Origin: Ramazzottius varieornatus
Taxonomy: Eukaryota; Tardigrada; Eutardigrada; Parachela; Ramazzottiidae
Assembly (NCBI GenBank): GCA_001949185.1
Contig: BDGG01000010.1
Coordinates: 1,001,773 to 1,065,772, forward strand
Direction of reading: 5' to 3'
DNA length: 64,000 nt
This document shows positions 47,889 to 59,126 of this stretch, one piece after another. The notes under the pieces were generated by a model that was not told where the DNA came from, made no database searches, and saw nothing but the letters and a program-made list of their open reading frames with translations. Both the position numbers and the translations under genes were made by a program. Within the stretch, counting starts at the first letter, position 1, and every line of letters begins with the position of its first letter.

Positions 47889-49097
47889 TTACTCTTTCAA
47901 ACTCAATGCACCAAATATGCAATGATACACAAAATCTGCATTACTGCCCCTGACATTCCTCTTTAGCTCAGACAGCTTCTGCCACATTGCAGCCGAGTCA
48001 AAGTCAGTACCATTCAACGTTGACAAAATGGTGGCGGCTTCTATCAAGTAAGCAGAGTCGACGGTGCCGCACACCGTAGCCCCGACTATCACACCCTTCT
48101 CAATCAACACTTCAAAACTGAGTTTCTTACTGGTAGTTGGCTCTTCGAAGTCTCTCGCTATCTTGAACTTGGGTGTGTTCCCGAAGACGAAGTCCTTCGT
48201 TTCAAGCTTCGAAGCTTCTGCCGTTACCCCATGATAGGCTTCTTCCGTCGGAAGCACTTCTTCTGTCCATTCTAAGGCGTCTTCGTCGGAAGATCCATTG
48301 AGATCTCTGTAGGCTGCTTTCTTGTACGAGTTCATCAGGGCCTCGCAGGTCAGTGCGGGAGCTATCTCGGCAAGGTTCACTGTCGGACTTGGAACACTCT
48401 CACTGGCAGTCGTCTGGATACCTTTCTGTAAAAGGAAAAATATGCCCATAATATAACTCTCCATGAGTCCACGATACCCACACATTCAGGAGCTCGACTT
48501 ACATTGTTCGGTTTTAGTACAGCTCGTAGATGCTCCTTCTCCACATTGCATAATAATGTGCAATGGTGATAAGCAGCTTTCCGACCGAGCTTTGCCGCTA
48601 CAAAAACGATTGCTTGAGGTAGATTCACGACAGAACAGCGAACCGGAAGTAAGCTAAAAGACCTGCGCAAGAGTTGGCTTACCTGTTCCGGATACTTTGA
48701 GCTTCTCGTTCACTACGATATCGTCTCGTGGAGAAACCACCGCCCGAATACCATAAACATCTTGTAAGACTTTCACAATGAAATGTAGGTTAGTCTTTCG
48801 ATTATAGAGATTTCTTTCAGTCATGAAGGAAAAGTTGAGGTTGCCCATGTCATGGTACACCGTCCCCCCGCCGCTATGCCGTCTTGCCAAGAGGATCCCG
48901 GCGTCAGCCATCATGGATACGTTGCACTCTTTCCAAGGGTTCTGGTACCTTCCGATGACCACGCATGGAGTGTTGCGCCACATCAGAAGCAGGCTGGCCT
49001 TTGTGAAGTCAAAGTTACGGTACAGCCAGTCTTCCCAAGCGAGGTTGAGGTAGATATTGTGGGATTTTGAGATCAGCACCCGCCACTGACGAGACAT
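47889..49097 (-). CDS. LIPT1: Lipoyltransferase 1, mitochondrial
   Basis: Three exons on the minus strand: 48683-49097, 48503-48597 and 47889-48425, 348 aa (human 373). Conserved blocks are NLAWEDWLYRNFDF, CVVIGRYQNPWKECN, the lipoate-pocket motif LARRHSGGGTVYHDMGN, KVSGTAAKLGRKAAYHHCTL and TCEALMNSY. The enzyme moves lipoyl groups from the H protein to the E2 subunits of the 2-oxoacid dehydrogenases in mitochondria. Starting at the first ATG, the protein begins MSRQWRVLISKSHNIYLN, which leaves a very short presequence, so import may rely on that weakly basic N terminus or on a missed upstream exon. The gene is followed, on the same strand, by the SIKE-like gene further upstream. Confidence 0.93.
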
Positions 49098-49109
49098 CGA
49101 ACCGAAGGA

Positions 49110-49145
49110 CCGGAAGTAGAAAGCCTCACGTCAAGGTACTTCCGG
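49110..49145. promoter_or_regulatory. Paired ETS-type sites at the LIPT1 start
   Basis: CCGGAAGT at 49110-49117 and its reverse complement ACTTCCGG at 49138-49145 lie 13-48 bp upstream of the LIPT1 ATG. This is the consensus of GABPA/ETS factors, which drive many TATA-less housekeeping and mitochondrial genes. The site assignment is by sequence only. Confidence 0.45.
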
Positions 49146-49435
49146 CTGGACGATCCCTACAAGAAAAAGCGATCGTAAGTACCCTTGAATTTTTATAAAT
49201 TAAATTTATTAAGGTATACAGCAGATAACCCATAGGCATAAGAAATTAACCAGTGTTAGAAAAACTTATGTGCATAAAACAAAGTGATTGGGATACCAGT
49301 CTGCGACTCTGCGGTTGGAAACGTGGTGGTAGTACACGCAAACGGCTTAATCAAGCGTATTTGATCCGAAAGAACGAATTAATGCAAATTAAGGCAAGCA
49401 GCAAAGTCAGGAATTTTAAGACAGATTTTAGATCG

Positions 49436-50230
49436 TCATCTAATTTCCATATTAGAAATACGCGAAGGGGTGAAGGTCGATGGCGCTTTCACTTCCGAAG
49501 CTAACAAGTTGCTTGTGTGAAAGTCCGAAGCGTAGCCTGCGAAAGCAGGAACAGTGGGAGGAATCGCTGTCAGCTTCTGCGAGTTCCCCGAATCATTCGA
49601 GCTCGATTTTTCTTGGTTCTCTTTCTCCGTTTGGACTCCCTTCTCTTCAGCAGCCAACGACAGCGCCGCCCGACCGTTCATCTTCAGACTAATGTTGGTC
49701 AGTTCCCTCAACGTGGCATTCTCCAGCACCAAGTGGGCAGCCCGTTCCACAATGCCCGCATCCGCTTCGTTATCGTCCCACACTGACTGGTGTATCACGG
49801 CTAACGTGATACCTTTGTCGTGGATGATTCTACCCAGCTGTGCTTCATGATGGTCCAGGTTCTCTTTGGCTTCAATCAAACCGTCAGAGATGGTTGTGGT
49901 CGATGCAACGGCCTGTCTGTACTTCTGCATTATGAGATCGAGAGTGAGCTGTTGTTCTGTGACCACGTTGTACAGGCGTTGGTTGTCTTCGACTAGAGCG
50001 CGGTAGTGGGGAACACCGAGGATGAGGTCAGGAAGGGGATGGGAAAGCGCGTTGTCCAGCTCGCTTCCTGTCATCTTTTCGGAACCGTCGTTGCATTCTA
50101 AACCAGCTTCCATACGGGCCAAGGCTGATCGGGCTGCTCGTCGACTGGACTCCAGACCTGTATCTCTCTGACGCATGCTGCTCGTCATCTGCTTGGCCCC
50201 TTTCAGGACGTCGCTTACCGTTAATGCCAT
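49436..50230 (-). CDS. SIKE1: SIKE1/FGFR1OP2-like coiled-coil protein (STRIPAK partner)
   Basis: A single open exon of 264 codons. The central block LVEDNQRLYNVVTEQQLTLD followed by LIMQKYRQAV matches the SIKE/FGFR1OP2 signature (ELRTSLEEHQSALELIMSKY in the human protein). A helical region with HHEAQLGRIIHDKG and a second coiled coil LVLENATLRELTNISLK follow. The C-terminal third is Ser/Thr/Pro-rich and unlike the human proteins. SIKE-family proteins bridge SLMAP to the STRIPAK PP2A complex, which restrains Hippo kinases. It may have a further 5' non-coding exon, as a donor-like site lies near 50275. Confidence 0.85.
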   Translation of the reverse strand: MALTVSDVLKGAKQMTSSMRQRDTGLESSRRAARSALARMEAGLECNDGSEKMTGSELDNALSHPLPDLILGVPHYRALVEDNQRLYNVVTEQQLTLDLIMQKYRQAVASTTTISDGLIEAKENLDHHEAQLGRIIHDKGITLAVIHQSVWDDNEADAGIVERAAHLVLENATLRELTNISLKMNGRAALSLAAEEKGVQTEKENQEKSSSNDSGNSQKLTAIPPTVPAFAGYASDFHTSNLLASEVKAPSTFTPSRISNMEIR

Positions 50231-50913
50231 CTGGGAGACGCACTAGCTTTCTTCTCGGTCAGCAACCACCGAACTTACGTGACGATCTTTGTCAGCTAGT
50301 GCTGCGAACCTGAAGCACGGACACTGGCGTAGGTACACTCACCTAGATGAAGAAGTTTACTTAAGGATCGAAACATTATAAAAACGTGACAGTCTACTCG
50401 ATCATTGTCATGATAAGGTAGTACTCAAAAATCTTCCCAACATACCTGTTCAAATTTCTATCACGGATCGTTGGTGTGTACGGGATCGAACGAAAAAGCC
50501 CTGGAAGCGAAGACAACGAGAGTATAGCAGAGCAAACGAAGATACTAACATTACGCTATCGGATAACGTCTATAGAGACACGTTCACAGGTGTCCATCGA
50601 CTTTGGGGTACACTATGCATACAGCTAAGATATCCTTACCAGCAGAGAAATGAGGTATCGCCGCTAACCGTTCAACGTTGCTGCCTGTGTCCACGATGTT
50701 CTTCCAAAGGAAATCTGGGACCGGACGCAGTCCCGCGCAGTGAAGATGCTACTATCCCGCACGAGTCGTTCACAACTCGCTGCGCTCTATGGCTAAACAT
50801 ATTTTCCAAACTGCAGTCGGTCTGTAAGCAGTCCGGAGATGAAGACAGAACGTCAGGTTCGTGAAAATCTTGATCGAGCACAAGAAGAGATTCGGAAAAC
50901 GGGGAAGAAAATA

Positions 50914-51328
50914 AGGGCTTACAAAGACTAAGCTGGCTTGGTGGTGTAATTACACAAGCTACTTTGGTGGATACGCCCAAAAATGTTTTTTTACCAGTTA
51001 GGAAAGCGGTGTTACGGCTTGCTTTGAAAGCCCCGCACTGCAGGTAAGTACGATCGGAGGATTATGAGATCTTTGATGTCGGAGGAACCACCATACACTC
51101 ACAAGTAGGACGGGTAGCGAGAAACTTCGTCATGGAAGTGACATTTGAAAGTTTGGAGGGTAGCACAGTGCACTCGGGATGTTGGTTAAGTCTGGTGTAA
51201 TTACGAGTCGTTCCGGAGCGACTCGTAATTACACCGAAAGTGTGATGTCTCGTGGAATGAATAGGCCAATCATAAGGGTGTGGGTGGAGCCAATTGCACC
51301 AGCGTTGTAATCAGTCTTTGTAAGCCCT
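50914..51328. mobile_element. MITE copy 2, TA-flanked, 415 bp
   Basis: Same family as 10797-11228: AGGGCTTACAAAGACT at the left and AGTCTTTGTAAGCCCT at the right, with TA on both outer sides (50912-50913, 51329-51330). The internal 17-bp inverted repeat is perfect here (51194-51210 and 51219-51235). High similarity across the body between copies suggests fairly recent movement. It contains no ORF, so it must rely on a transposase elsewhere. Confidence 0.87.
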
Positions 51329-53611
51329 TACTGTTTTGCAGAAAGAATTAAGCATAAAATTATCAAGACAGCCGGAAGTCGTGGACCAGCTGTCCGGGGC
51401 CAGAAAACACCAGAAGGCACAGAAAAGTCGTGGACCAGAAAACACCAGCTGTCCGGGGTTAACCTAGTTAAATTCGAGTAACCGCGCCAAGAAAGCGAGG
51501 AGCAGATCGAAACGTCGTGTGAAACTGTGAGTGTGGTTGGTCTCCGAATTCGTTCCCGGTTCGTTCCACTCTCCAGAATCCGGGATCAGCAAAATAAGTC
51601 TCTCGACAGGCTGACACGTTCGGCAATAATATGCGCAATATTTTTCCTACTCGACATACCTGCCGTTTAATTTCGTGGATTTGCACGCTGCCAGCAGCAA
51701 AATGTATCACCATCGCGATCGTGTATCACAGTCGTCAAATTTGTTTGATAACCTTAATTCTCTGATCTCTAAGTCCTTCATTTGCTCATGAAGTCGTGTT
51801 CATTCTGTGCTAAATAAATAGCCCCAGCATAAATTCACAAGCATAACTGGCAGTTGCTGCCCCGACTTCACCGAGCTCGAGAGTTCGCCGAAAGACCTCT
51901 GCCGGGCGGTAATGAGATCCTCGTCGAAAAGCCGTAACTATTTTTCCGCCCCACACAGTTTCCAGATGTCGTTTCGTCACCATCATCCAACACCTTTTTT
52001 CCAGCATGGCCATTCAGCAGAAAAAGATCTCGCGCGCTCACACACAAAAAGATTGTGACAGATTTCTTGAATGACCGACGAGAATGCGGATGTAGAGTGT
52101 AGAGCCCTCCAAAGCGTCGATCGCAAGATCCGTACTAGTAAATGATGCCCATCAACCTATGGCTTGACTTGCTACGTCCCAGGGGTTGATATTACCGCGC
52201 AAGCTTTGCGGCAGTCCCATTCTTCACAAACCGATGACGCATCCACGTACGTACACCTCTCCGCCTCCTGTGGGCCTCGATGAATGATTGCAGGTGAATG
52301 ACGTCGGTGGGTTACCTGATGTTTATGGTTTACGAGACAGCCTTACATGATTTATCATTAAGGTTCATTCGCACCATCAGATCCGTCTGCGATCTGGGCC
52401 TTCTTCACTCCATGCTCCCTTTTTCAGTTTCTCTGCAGGACATAATGGCGGAAGTTCTTTCTTCTTGACCATGGACCGTGGGGCACGTTCCGCTTTGTCT
52501 GACGGGAAGACGATCACGGGATTACAGGAACAAGTGGACCACAAAGGAACATTGTACAGTAAGTTGATTCCTTCTCGTTCCCAAGTTCAAAGTTTGCTTT
52601 TTCGACAGGTTTTAGGGATCTAAGAGGCCTTCTCGAAGTGCAAATGTCGTCGTGTAAGTGAATGTAGCTGCAAATAGTGTCGACTACGTACTGGACGGAC
52701 GTCAGTACCAGTTCTAAAGTGGAACTCGCTGATGAGGCTCGTGGCAGCTTTGCTAATGTAGAGAAATGAACAGCCTTGGTTTCCTCTGGCGCAGTAAGGT
52801 GTAGACTGTACATTTCATCGAACACTTGTTGACTTTTCATTTTAGGATTATCAGCAACTCAGCGACATTTCAAATACGGGGAAAGCTCATTTTGTTGATT
52901 TTGCCTGGATCGGGTACTGCAGCACAGCCTTCGGTCCCTCCTTCCAACCAGCTAACGACGAGCCTTCTTCAGTTTCTCGTAAAACATAACATGTTTGCTC
53001 GCCTACCATCCTTCACCCAGTTTCCCTCTGTTCCTCGTTCGCTCGATTCTGCAGCATACGCCAATCTACTGTCACTTGGAGGTAGATCAAATTACCCTCA
53101 TCGCTTTTTGTCAGATCCAGGTCGGGATTAATACGGTGGTTATTTTGCAGACTACGACTGTCTTTCGTCAATCACCGGTATCAACTTACTCTATCATTTT
53201 CTTGTAAGTCCGTCATCACAGAAACCTGACTCGATTTTTTTACACCGAGAAATTTTCTTTTGCAAATTGTGAGTGCTCTTCGTCAAACTAAGGTGCGTCG
53301 AAACTCTCTTTACGTTATCTAGGCATCTCTCCCTGATTAAAATATCGGAAAAACGTTGTTCCTTAGACCCGTATAGGGAAACGTTGCTGATTAAAAATAT
53401 TTGCTCCAAGTGTTTTCCAAATTTTAGTGTCGATGCAAGTGATGAGTTACCGGTCGCAGGATATTTTCGCTCGAAATAGCTACGAACTGGCTAGTCATAA
53501 ATAGCTATATTAGCGGATGTCAGAGATCAGTTTAGAGATGTTCGTTTGTGCTGTAGGGTGTCGATCGTTGAACTGGCAGCTGCTTGACGAGAGAATATTC
53601 ATCAGCGCGAG
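51329..53611. other. Gene-poor interval upstream of PPP1R16
   Basis: Mostly without support for genes. At 51376-51461 two shuffled copies of GTCGTGGACCAG, CAGAAAACACCAG and CCAGCTGTCCGGGG form a short complex repeat. Possible plus-strand exon fragments (52849-52980 and 53151-53203, each open and bounded by GT/AG) and a minus-strand frame (52514-52840) occur, but they conflict and none matches a family I know. Confidence 0.4.
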
Positions 53612-56600
53612 ATGAGCCGGGTCATGACTAGACGGCCGGAAGTCAACACTTTCGCCGATTCTTCCTCCTCGGGCCTGTACTACGTCCAAGAGGAGGAAGA
53701 GGTCAGCGTGGATGACCCAAAGATGCATCAAGTTCTCCGAAGTCACACCTCAGTCCAACAGCAGCAGCAACCACCGGACTATGACATGGATGACCAAGAT
53801 TACCGACCTTATCAAGATCAGAGTGTCTTCGAACGCTCACAGAACGCCAAGCGCATTCGGCGGGAACAGCTGGAGAACTGGAAACGACGTGAGGAAGGAA
53901 GTGAGAGAACGGGCAAGGATCACAGCAAGTACGACGGACTGAAACAATCGGGGTCGCTGCGACACCGCAAAGCCAGACGGAAGAAGACGGTCATGTTCGA
54001 GTGGAACGTCTTGCTGATGGACGCGGTGCTCAGAGATGAAGTCCTCGAGGTCGATCGCCTGCTGTCAACTTATGAAGAACTCGAACATGCGCCTAGATCG
54101 GAATTAGTCAACTGCCGAAGTCCTGATGGCCTCACTCCACTTCATCAGGTGATTCCTGTCCGTCTTGTTCGCCCGCTTTAGAAAGCCGGCTTTCAAAAAA
54201 AAAACTCGCTTTGGAAAGTTAGTATTTCCTCGACCAAAATTAACTGATACCATGAAAAATCAGATCGCGATCCCGTTGAGTTAACTCAACTTCATTCAAC
54301 AAATTTTCGGGTTTTGACTGAACAGTCTTCGAAAACCGGAGTTGAAAGGTACAAAATTTCGGAGAAGATTTTAGTGTTGCCAGTACGGCCTCATAGGAAG
54401 TTTGGAGCATCGAACCATCATTAGGTGGGATTGGCTCGCGAAAGTCATGCAAGTGGAACAAGAAATATGCAAACTTCAGGAGTTTCTAAAACATAATTAT
54501 AGGGTTTGTCCGGTTTGGCTACTTAAACTGCACGAGCTTCCGCATATCATTAAACGGTCGGTTTGTTCACTGTTCTTAATGGCCTCCTCCTTTCGTTGTA
54601 GTGCTGCATCGAAAACCTGGAAGATATGGCTATCCTGCTGATCCGCAACGGCGCGGACTTGCGAGCTGTCGATTCGGAATTGTGGTCGCCGCTACACGCT
54701 GCAGCGACCTGCGGACATTTGAGAATGGTCCGACTGCTGGTTGATGCGGTGGCAAGGACATTCAAGAAATCGAGTAGTAACGACGGGACAGCAGATGCCG
54801 TCAGAGAGATGCTCTTGGCCGTCAACTCTGACGGTAACATGCCATTTGATCTGTGTGATAATGTTCAGACGCTTGCCTTCATTGAAAACGAAATGCAACA
54901 AAGAGGTGAGATCTTGTAGCGCACTATCATGATTGTAGCTTCTGGCGTAACCTACTCGAACGACCACACGTTGACTGTCGATAGCTACAAGGCGAACTGC
55001 GGGCATGACGGTCAAGTCGGCCACCCTGTGTATTTTGCTAGTCTGACGTCAGAGTACTGTAGAAAATTGGCAGGCGGCCGACTTACGCGGGGTGGTCGAC
55101 TTGTTCGCCCCGAACATTTGTCGTGTTGATAAGGCTTTTGTCAGTAGATTCGATAATCGATGAATGAATAAATTGATCGACATGGTACTCTTTGCTGTTT
55201 TTGCAGGTGTGACCCAAAATGACATTGAAGCTAAACGACACAAGAAGGAAGTAGACATGGTCCGTGACTTGCAGCAGTACTTGGACAGTTATGCACGAAC
55301 CAACCGTCCGGGATCCTTTCGACACCGAACTAGCCTTTCTAAAAGTGATAATAACACAGCTTTGTGGGAGAACTTTATAGCCTCTAGCCGCATGCCTAAC
55401 GCCGTTGTAATGCACATCGCCGCTGCCAATGGGTACCTTGAAGCTATGGATTTGCTGCTGAAGAACAAGTATCCGGTAGACTTGGAAGACGAGGACGGAT
55501 GGCTGCCCATCCATGCCGCTGTCGCGTGGAACCAGGTAATTATCCACCCGTCTGTAAATAGATTATCTGCAAATTGCAAAACTTCCGCTGAAACTTTGCA
55601 CGATGCGTGTTGTCAAGAAAGCATCTATTTCAAATGAATCAATATGGAATATTCCCGGAAGCGTTTCACGCATTTGCATACACGAATATAATGGTAACCG
55701 TGCGTTTCAGTGTATGCGGGTTTCGGCAAACAGGTGTGGTTTCTTTTCATTCGATTAGATACAGTAGTCTGACAATGGAAAAGCATTTAGACCAAGAAGG
55801 TGATGATTACAGTACCTTGACAGATGAGCCTCATCTAATGGATGTTTGTGTTGTTCGTAGCCCGAAGCAGCCAGGCGACTAGTTGACGCCGGCGCTGATA
55901 TCACCGCGAAGGTCCGACGTACCAATGAGACCGCCTTGGACCTGGCCTGCGCAGCCGATCTGCATGACGAACCAGGAAAATCGGAAACCTTCGTTGACCA
56001 ACTGATTATGTGGGACACGGCGTACAAGAGAAGGTGCGAGGAAGAGTCAGCGAAGAAGAGCAAGAACCTCCCGCGTCACCCTTCGTCAGAGTCCGTCACC
56101 AGTGCACCTAGTTCCACAAGTCCTCTGCTCAAACGTCACAGCCCGAAACTGTCTCGGTATGCTTGTTTTGTCCTCATGACTATCACTTTCGTTACCGTTT
56201 TGCTCACTAAAGTAACCGCTCTATGACCAAAGCTTCTGCTTCGCCAAACGTACAAGATTGTTGAGTGGCGCATTCTTCCAGTTAATGACAATAGAAACGT
56301 GCGCTACTTAAGACAATGATCTTGTGCGTCTGGTTCGCCAAGCTCCCAAATGCTCTATATTGAGCATTCTCTGTGTCTGACCGATGGTTGTCTCTCTCCT
56401 TAGTGTCCAACGTCGTTCCTCCTTGAAAGACAAAGAAGACTTAATCGCTTTGCTGCACACCCTGGGCGCCCACGATCTCAAGTCTTCCGAGAACAACCAA
56501 GGCAGTCTTGGGCTCTTTGTTCGTAGTCCCGGTGGTTCCTTACGTGATCGCAACCCCGTCCTTCCCACCGTTTCCGAGTCTGACGTTCTGGCTTCCTCCT

Positions 56601-57238
56601 CGGCCATCGTCCACGTGGGTCAAGGTGACGCCGACCTTATCGACCAGACCATCTCGCCCGAGCTCATCTCTTCACTACTACGCTCCTTCGACACAGCCGA
56701 CGACTCTGCTGACAATGAGAGTATTGCCGAGCAGTTTCTTCGTGATGCCGATGAAGCGTTGAATCAGATCGATCAACCGGTCACCCTGGCACAGTTGAAG
56801 AAGAACCGCAATCGCTTCCGAATGCTCAAGAGGAAAGAAAAACCATTTGTCAAAGAGTCACACAAGAGCCACTCGGTCACACAAGCGCTGCTCGACGAAG
56901 CCAAAGCCGAACAGACCGCTTCCTGTCTACCTATCAGTTCCCCAACCTCAAATTCCCTGCCGTCTTCTCCTCGCCAGGTCAACGTGAACATCCGCACAAA
57001 TGGAGGTATCACAGACTCGACCGAACTCCAAAGATTCACGGCGACACAAGATGAACGTCCGGTTGGTGCAGAAGGCAGCAACAGCGCGAAGCTGAGCACT
57101 TCCTTCACCAAGAAGAAAAAGGATAAGATGTACAACATTACGGGCTTTCGTGGTAGTGGAAAGAAGGACAAGGAACCTGTGTCGGATGAGCAGAAATTCC
57201 GTCCTATTCCTTCTAACGGCTGCTGTATCATTTCTTAA
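53612..57238 (+). CDS. PPP1R16A: PP1 regulatory subunit 16 (TIMAP/MYPT3), ankyrin and CaaX
   Basis: Five exons: 53612-54148, 54602-54905, 55207-55535, 55861-56156 and 56404-57238, 766 aa (human PPP1R16A 528). An RVxF docking motif for PP1 catalytic subunit is present (KKTVMFEWNVLLMDAV). Ankyrin repeats follow: DGLTPLHQCCIENLEDMAIL, ELWSPLHAAATCGHLRMVRL, SDGNMPFDLCDNVQTLAFIE, MHIAAANGYLEAMDLLL, DGWLPIHAAVAWNQ and LVDAGADITAKV. The C terminus GCCIIS is a CaaX box predicted to be farnesylated (Ser at the X position), placing PP1 at the plasma membrane as in TIMAP. The extra length is a long acidic N-terminal segment and a Ser-rich C-terminal region. Intron 4 carries a GTGGCGCAC palindrome (56263-56309). 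Confidence 0.92.
56263..56309. repeat. GTGGCGCA palindrome in PPP1R16 intron 4
   Basis: GAGTGGCGCATTCTTCC on the left faces ACGTGCGCTACTT on the right. Outer flanks are also complementary: CGCCAAACGTACAAGAT on the left and ATCTTGTGCGTCTGG on the right, so the full element is about 90 bp long. Confidence 0.75.
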
Positions 57239-57605
57239 ATTGAACTTTTCCTCCAGAATATTTTTTTGCTGTAGATGTACAGTAAGTTTACGCGAGCTGC
57301 TTCCTCTTTATTATTAAGGTGACTAGCTACCCCCAGTGATCTTCTTGACGCTTCCCCGTGCTTGCAAATGCGGTGATCTAAGTATTTTTCGCTGTCTTCT
57401 CGCAGCTGTACATAAAGTACTACTTGAATACTGTACTTAGCTAATTTCTGAACGAATTTGATACAACTTCTCCAGAATATTATTCTGTCCTCAGTTTTTC
57501 TCTGGTTTGAGAAGGTACGATGTATAAAACCAAGTTTACTTCCAGTAAAGGGTTTACTGAACATCCAGATAACAAGAAAAAGTTGATGTATTATTACCGG
57601 TACAC
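57239..57605. other. 3' flank of PPP1R16
   Basis: No coding exon. It contains the PPP1R16 3' UTR and leads into an inverted-repeat element. Confidence 0.4.
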
Positions 57606-57742
57606 GTGCCTGGCCTAAATGTGGGGATGGACAAAAATGTGGGGAACGGAGCGAAAGCGACACGGGCTAGCTGTGGTNNNNNNNNNNNNNNNNNNNNNNN
57701 NNNNNNNNNNNNNNNNNNNNNNNNNNNATTTAGGCCAGGCGC
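57606..57742. mobile_element. Inverted-repeat element containing the assembly gap
   Basis: The element begins GTGCCTGGCCTAAAT and ends ATTTAGGCCAGGCGC, and is bracketed by an exact 8-bp repeat CGGTACAC (57598-57605 and 57743-57750). An 8-bp duplication is typical of hAT-type elements. Positions 57678-57727 are 50 Ns, so the true length is unknown. The left arm shares its layout (an internal ATGGACAAAA motif) with the element at 61705-62121. Confidence 0.75.
57678..57727. other. Assembly gap (50 N)
   Basis: Fifty unknown bases, a conventional placeholder length, inside an inverted-repeat element. Frames crossing it are artefacts. Confidence 0.99.
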
Positions 57743-57813
57743 CGGTACACACAGCGATGAAATATTGTACCACGTCAACTTCAGTTATCACTTCGATCGA
57801 ACTAGAAACACAT

Positions 57814-59126
57814 TTATGCGACTTTCTGTAACTGTTCACGGGCCTTAGCCTTCTCAAGCTTGTTCTTCTGGGCCTGGCTCTTGGTGGACAAGATGCCACC
57901 TCCCCAGTGACGACGGAGCTCCTCGGATCGCTCGTTGAAGTTGGTCTTGATGCTTTCCACCAGTTTGTTCATCGAGGGACGATCCTCACTACAAACAGAA
58001 CAGCCGATTACACCTCTGCGAGATAAGAGTCATTTTGTTTGAATTTGCGAGAAAATTTACGGGTTGATCGTTTGGAAAGCCAAGCAGCTGGTAGTCTTGC
58101 GTCGGACGACACGTCCCAGACGAGCCTTGCCCTTCACGATGCAGTACGGAACTCCCATCTTTCTGCACAAGGCAGGTAAGAAAAGAACAACCTAAAAATG
58201 CCAAAACGATGGTCAACTATCGCTATATAGACGGTTCGGAAGATGGCATACATACCTCAATGGGATCGACGTCATGAGCGATGACGACCAGCTGAGCCTT
58301 CTTGTTTTCGATAAGAGTCGTCACGGTGTTGACCCCCGAACTAATATTCAAACACAATGAAAACTCGGGCCAGAAGTTTACCATACAGGTATCCCATGAG
58401 ATCTATGCGAACTCACCGGATAACAGCTGCTCTCTTGGTTGTGGCCTGTTCTTTTCCGCTAGCCTGGGCTGCAGCCTTGGAGCGAAGACGAGTTCGCTTT
58501 TGCTCTCTTGTTTCAGGCCTGTATTTCTCCATTAGACGAAACAAATCTTGTCCTAAAGTGACAAACATGTAGCTGAATGAGCTGGATGGCGACACGCACT
58601 GAAACTCTGAGAATTCCAACCGCGAAGCACCGCTTACCTTCTTTCTTATCCATGGTGTGGGTAAACTGGGCGATCGGCGGGGGGACCTTGAGTCGCTGGT
58701 AAAGAATCTTGCGCTGACGTTGGATCCTGACATATCTGGGAAACTTCACGAACCGTGTAAGGTCTCTCTTGGGCTGGATGTCCTGACCTGCAAGAGAATA
58801 TTTCGTAGAGTGATCCACAGACTGGCCCAATCAAATTGTCTTCAATCAAGCGTACACACCAATGCCGAAGTTCTTGGGACGTCTTTCAAACAGTGGGTTA
58901 ACTTCCACCTTCTCCTTTGCAACTTTCTTTTGCATAGCCGCCGGGACGGCAGCCACTTTCTTGGCAACGCCTTTCTTCACAGCAGCCTTGGGAGCCTGGA
59001 AAAAGCCAAGGTGAACCCCCGACATCCCGAAACAACAAACGCAAAGACGTTCTCAGCCTGATAACCTGGCTCCTCTCCCCACCATGACGTCCCACACCCC
59101 GATCAAGTCATTCGTGGACTTACCAT
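57814..59126 (-). CDS. RPL7A: 60S ribosomal protein L7a (eL8)
   Basis: Seven exons on the minus strand: 59124-59126, 58860-58995, 58638-58787, 58417-58552, 58256-58340, 58061-58191 and 57814-57988, 271 aa (human 266). The first coding exon holds only the ATG codon, then MAPK continues after a 128-nt intron. Signature stretches: [99 protein letters not shown] and [15 protein letters not shown]. The protein is an L7Ae-family component of the large ribosomal subunit. Small nucleolar RNAs are often hosted in such introns in animals, but none was identified here. Confidence 0.97.

Noticed and set aside
57554-57899. Frames crossing the N gap
   Set aside because: They read through 50 unknown bases and overlap the RPL7A 3' end in other frames.
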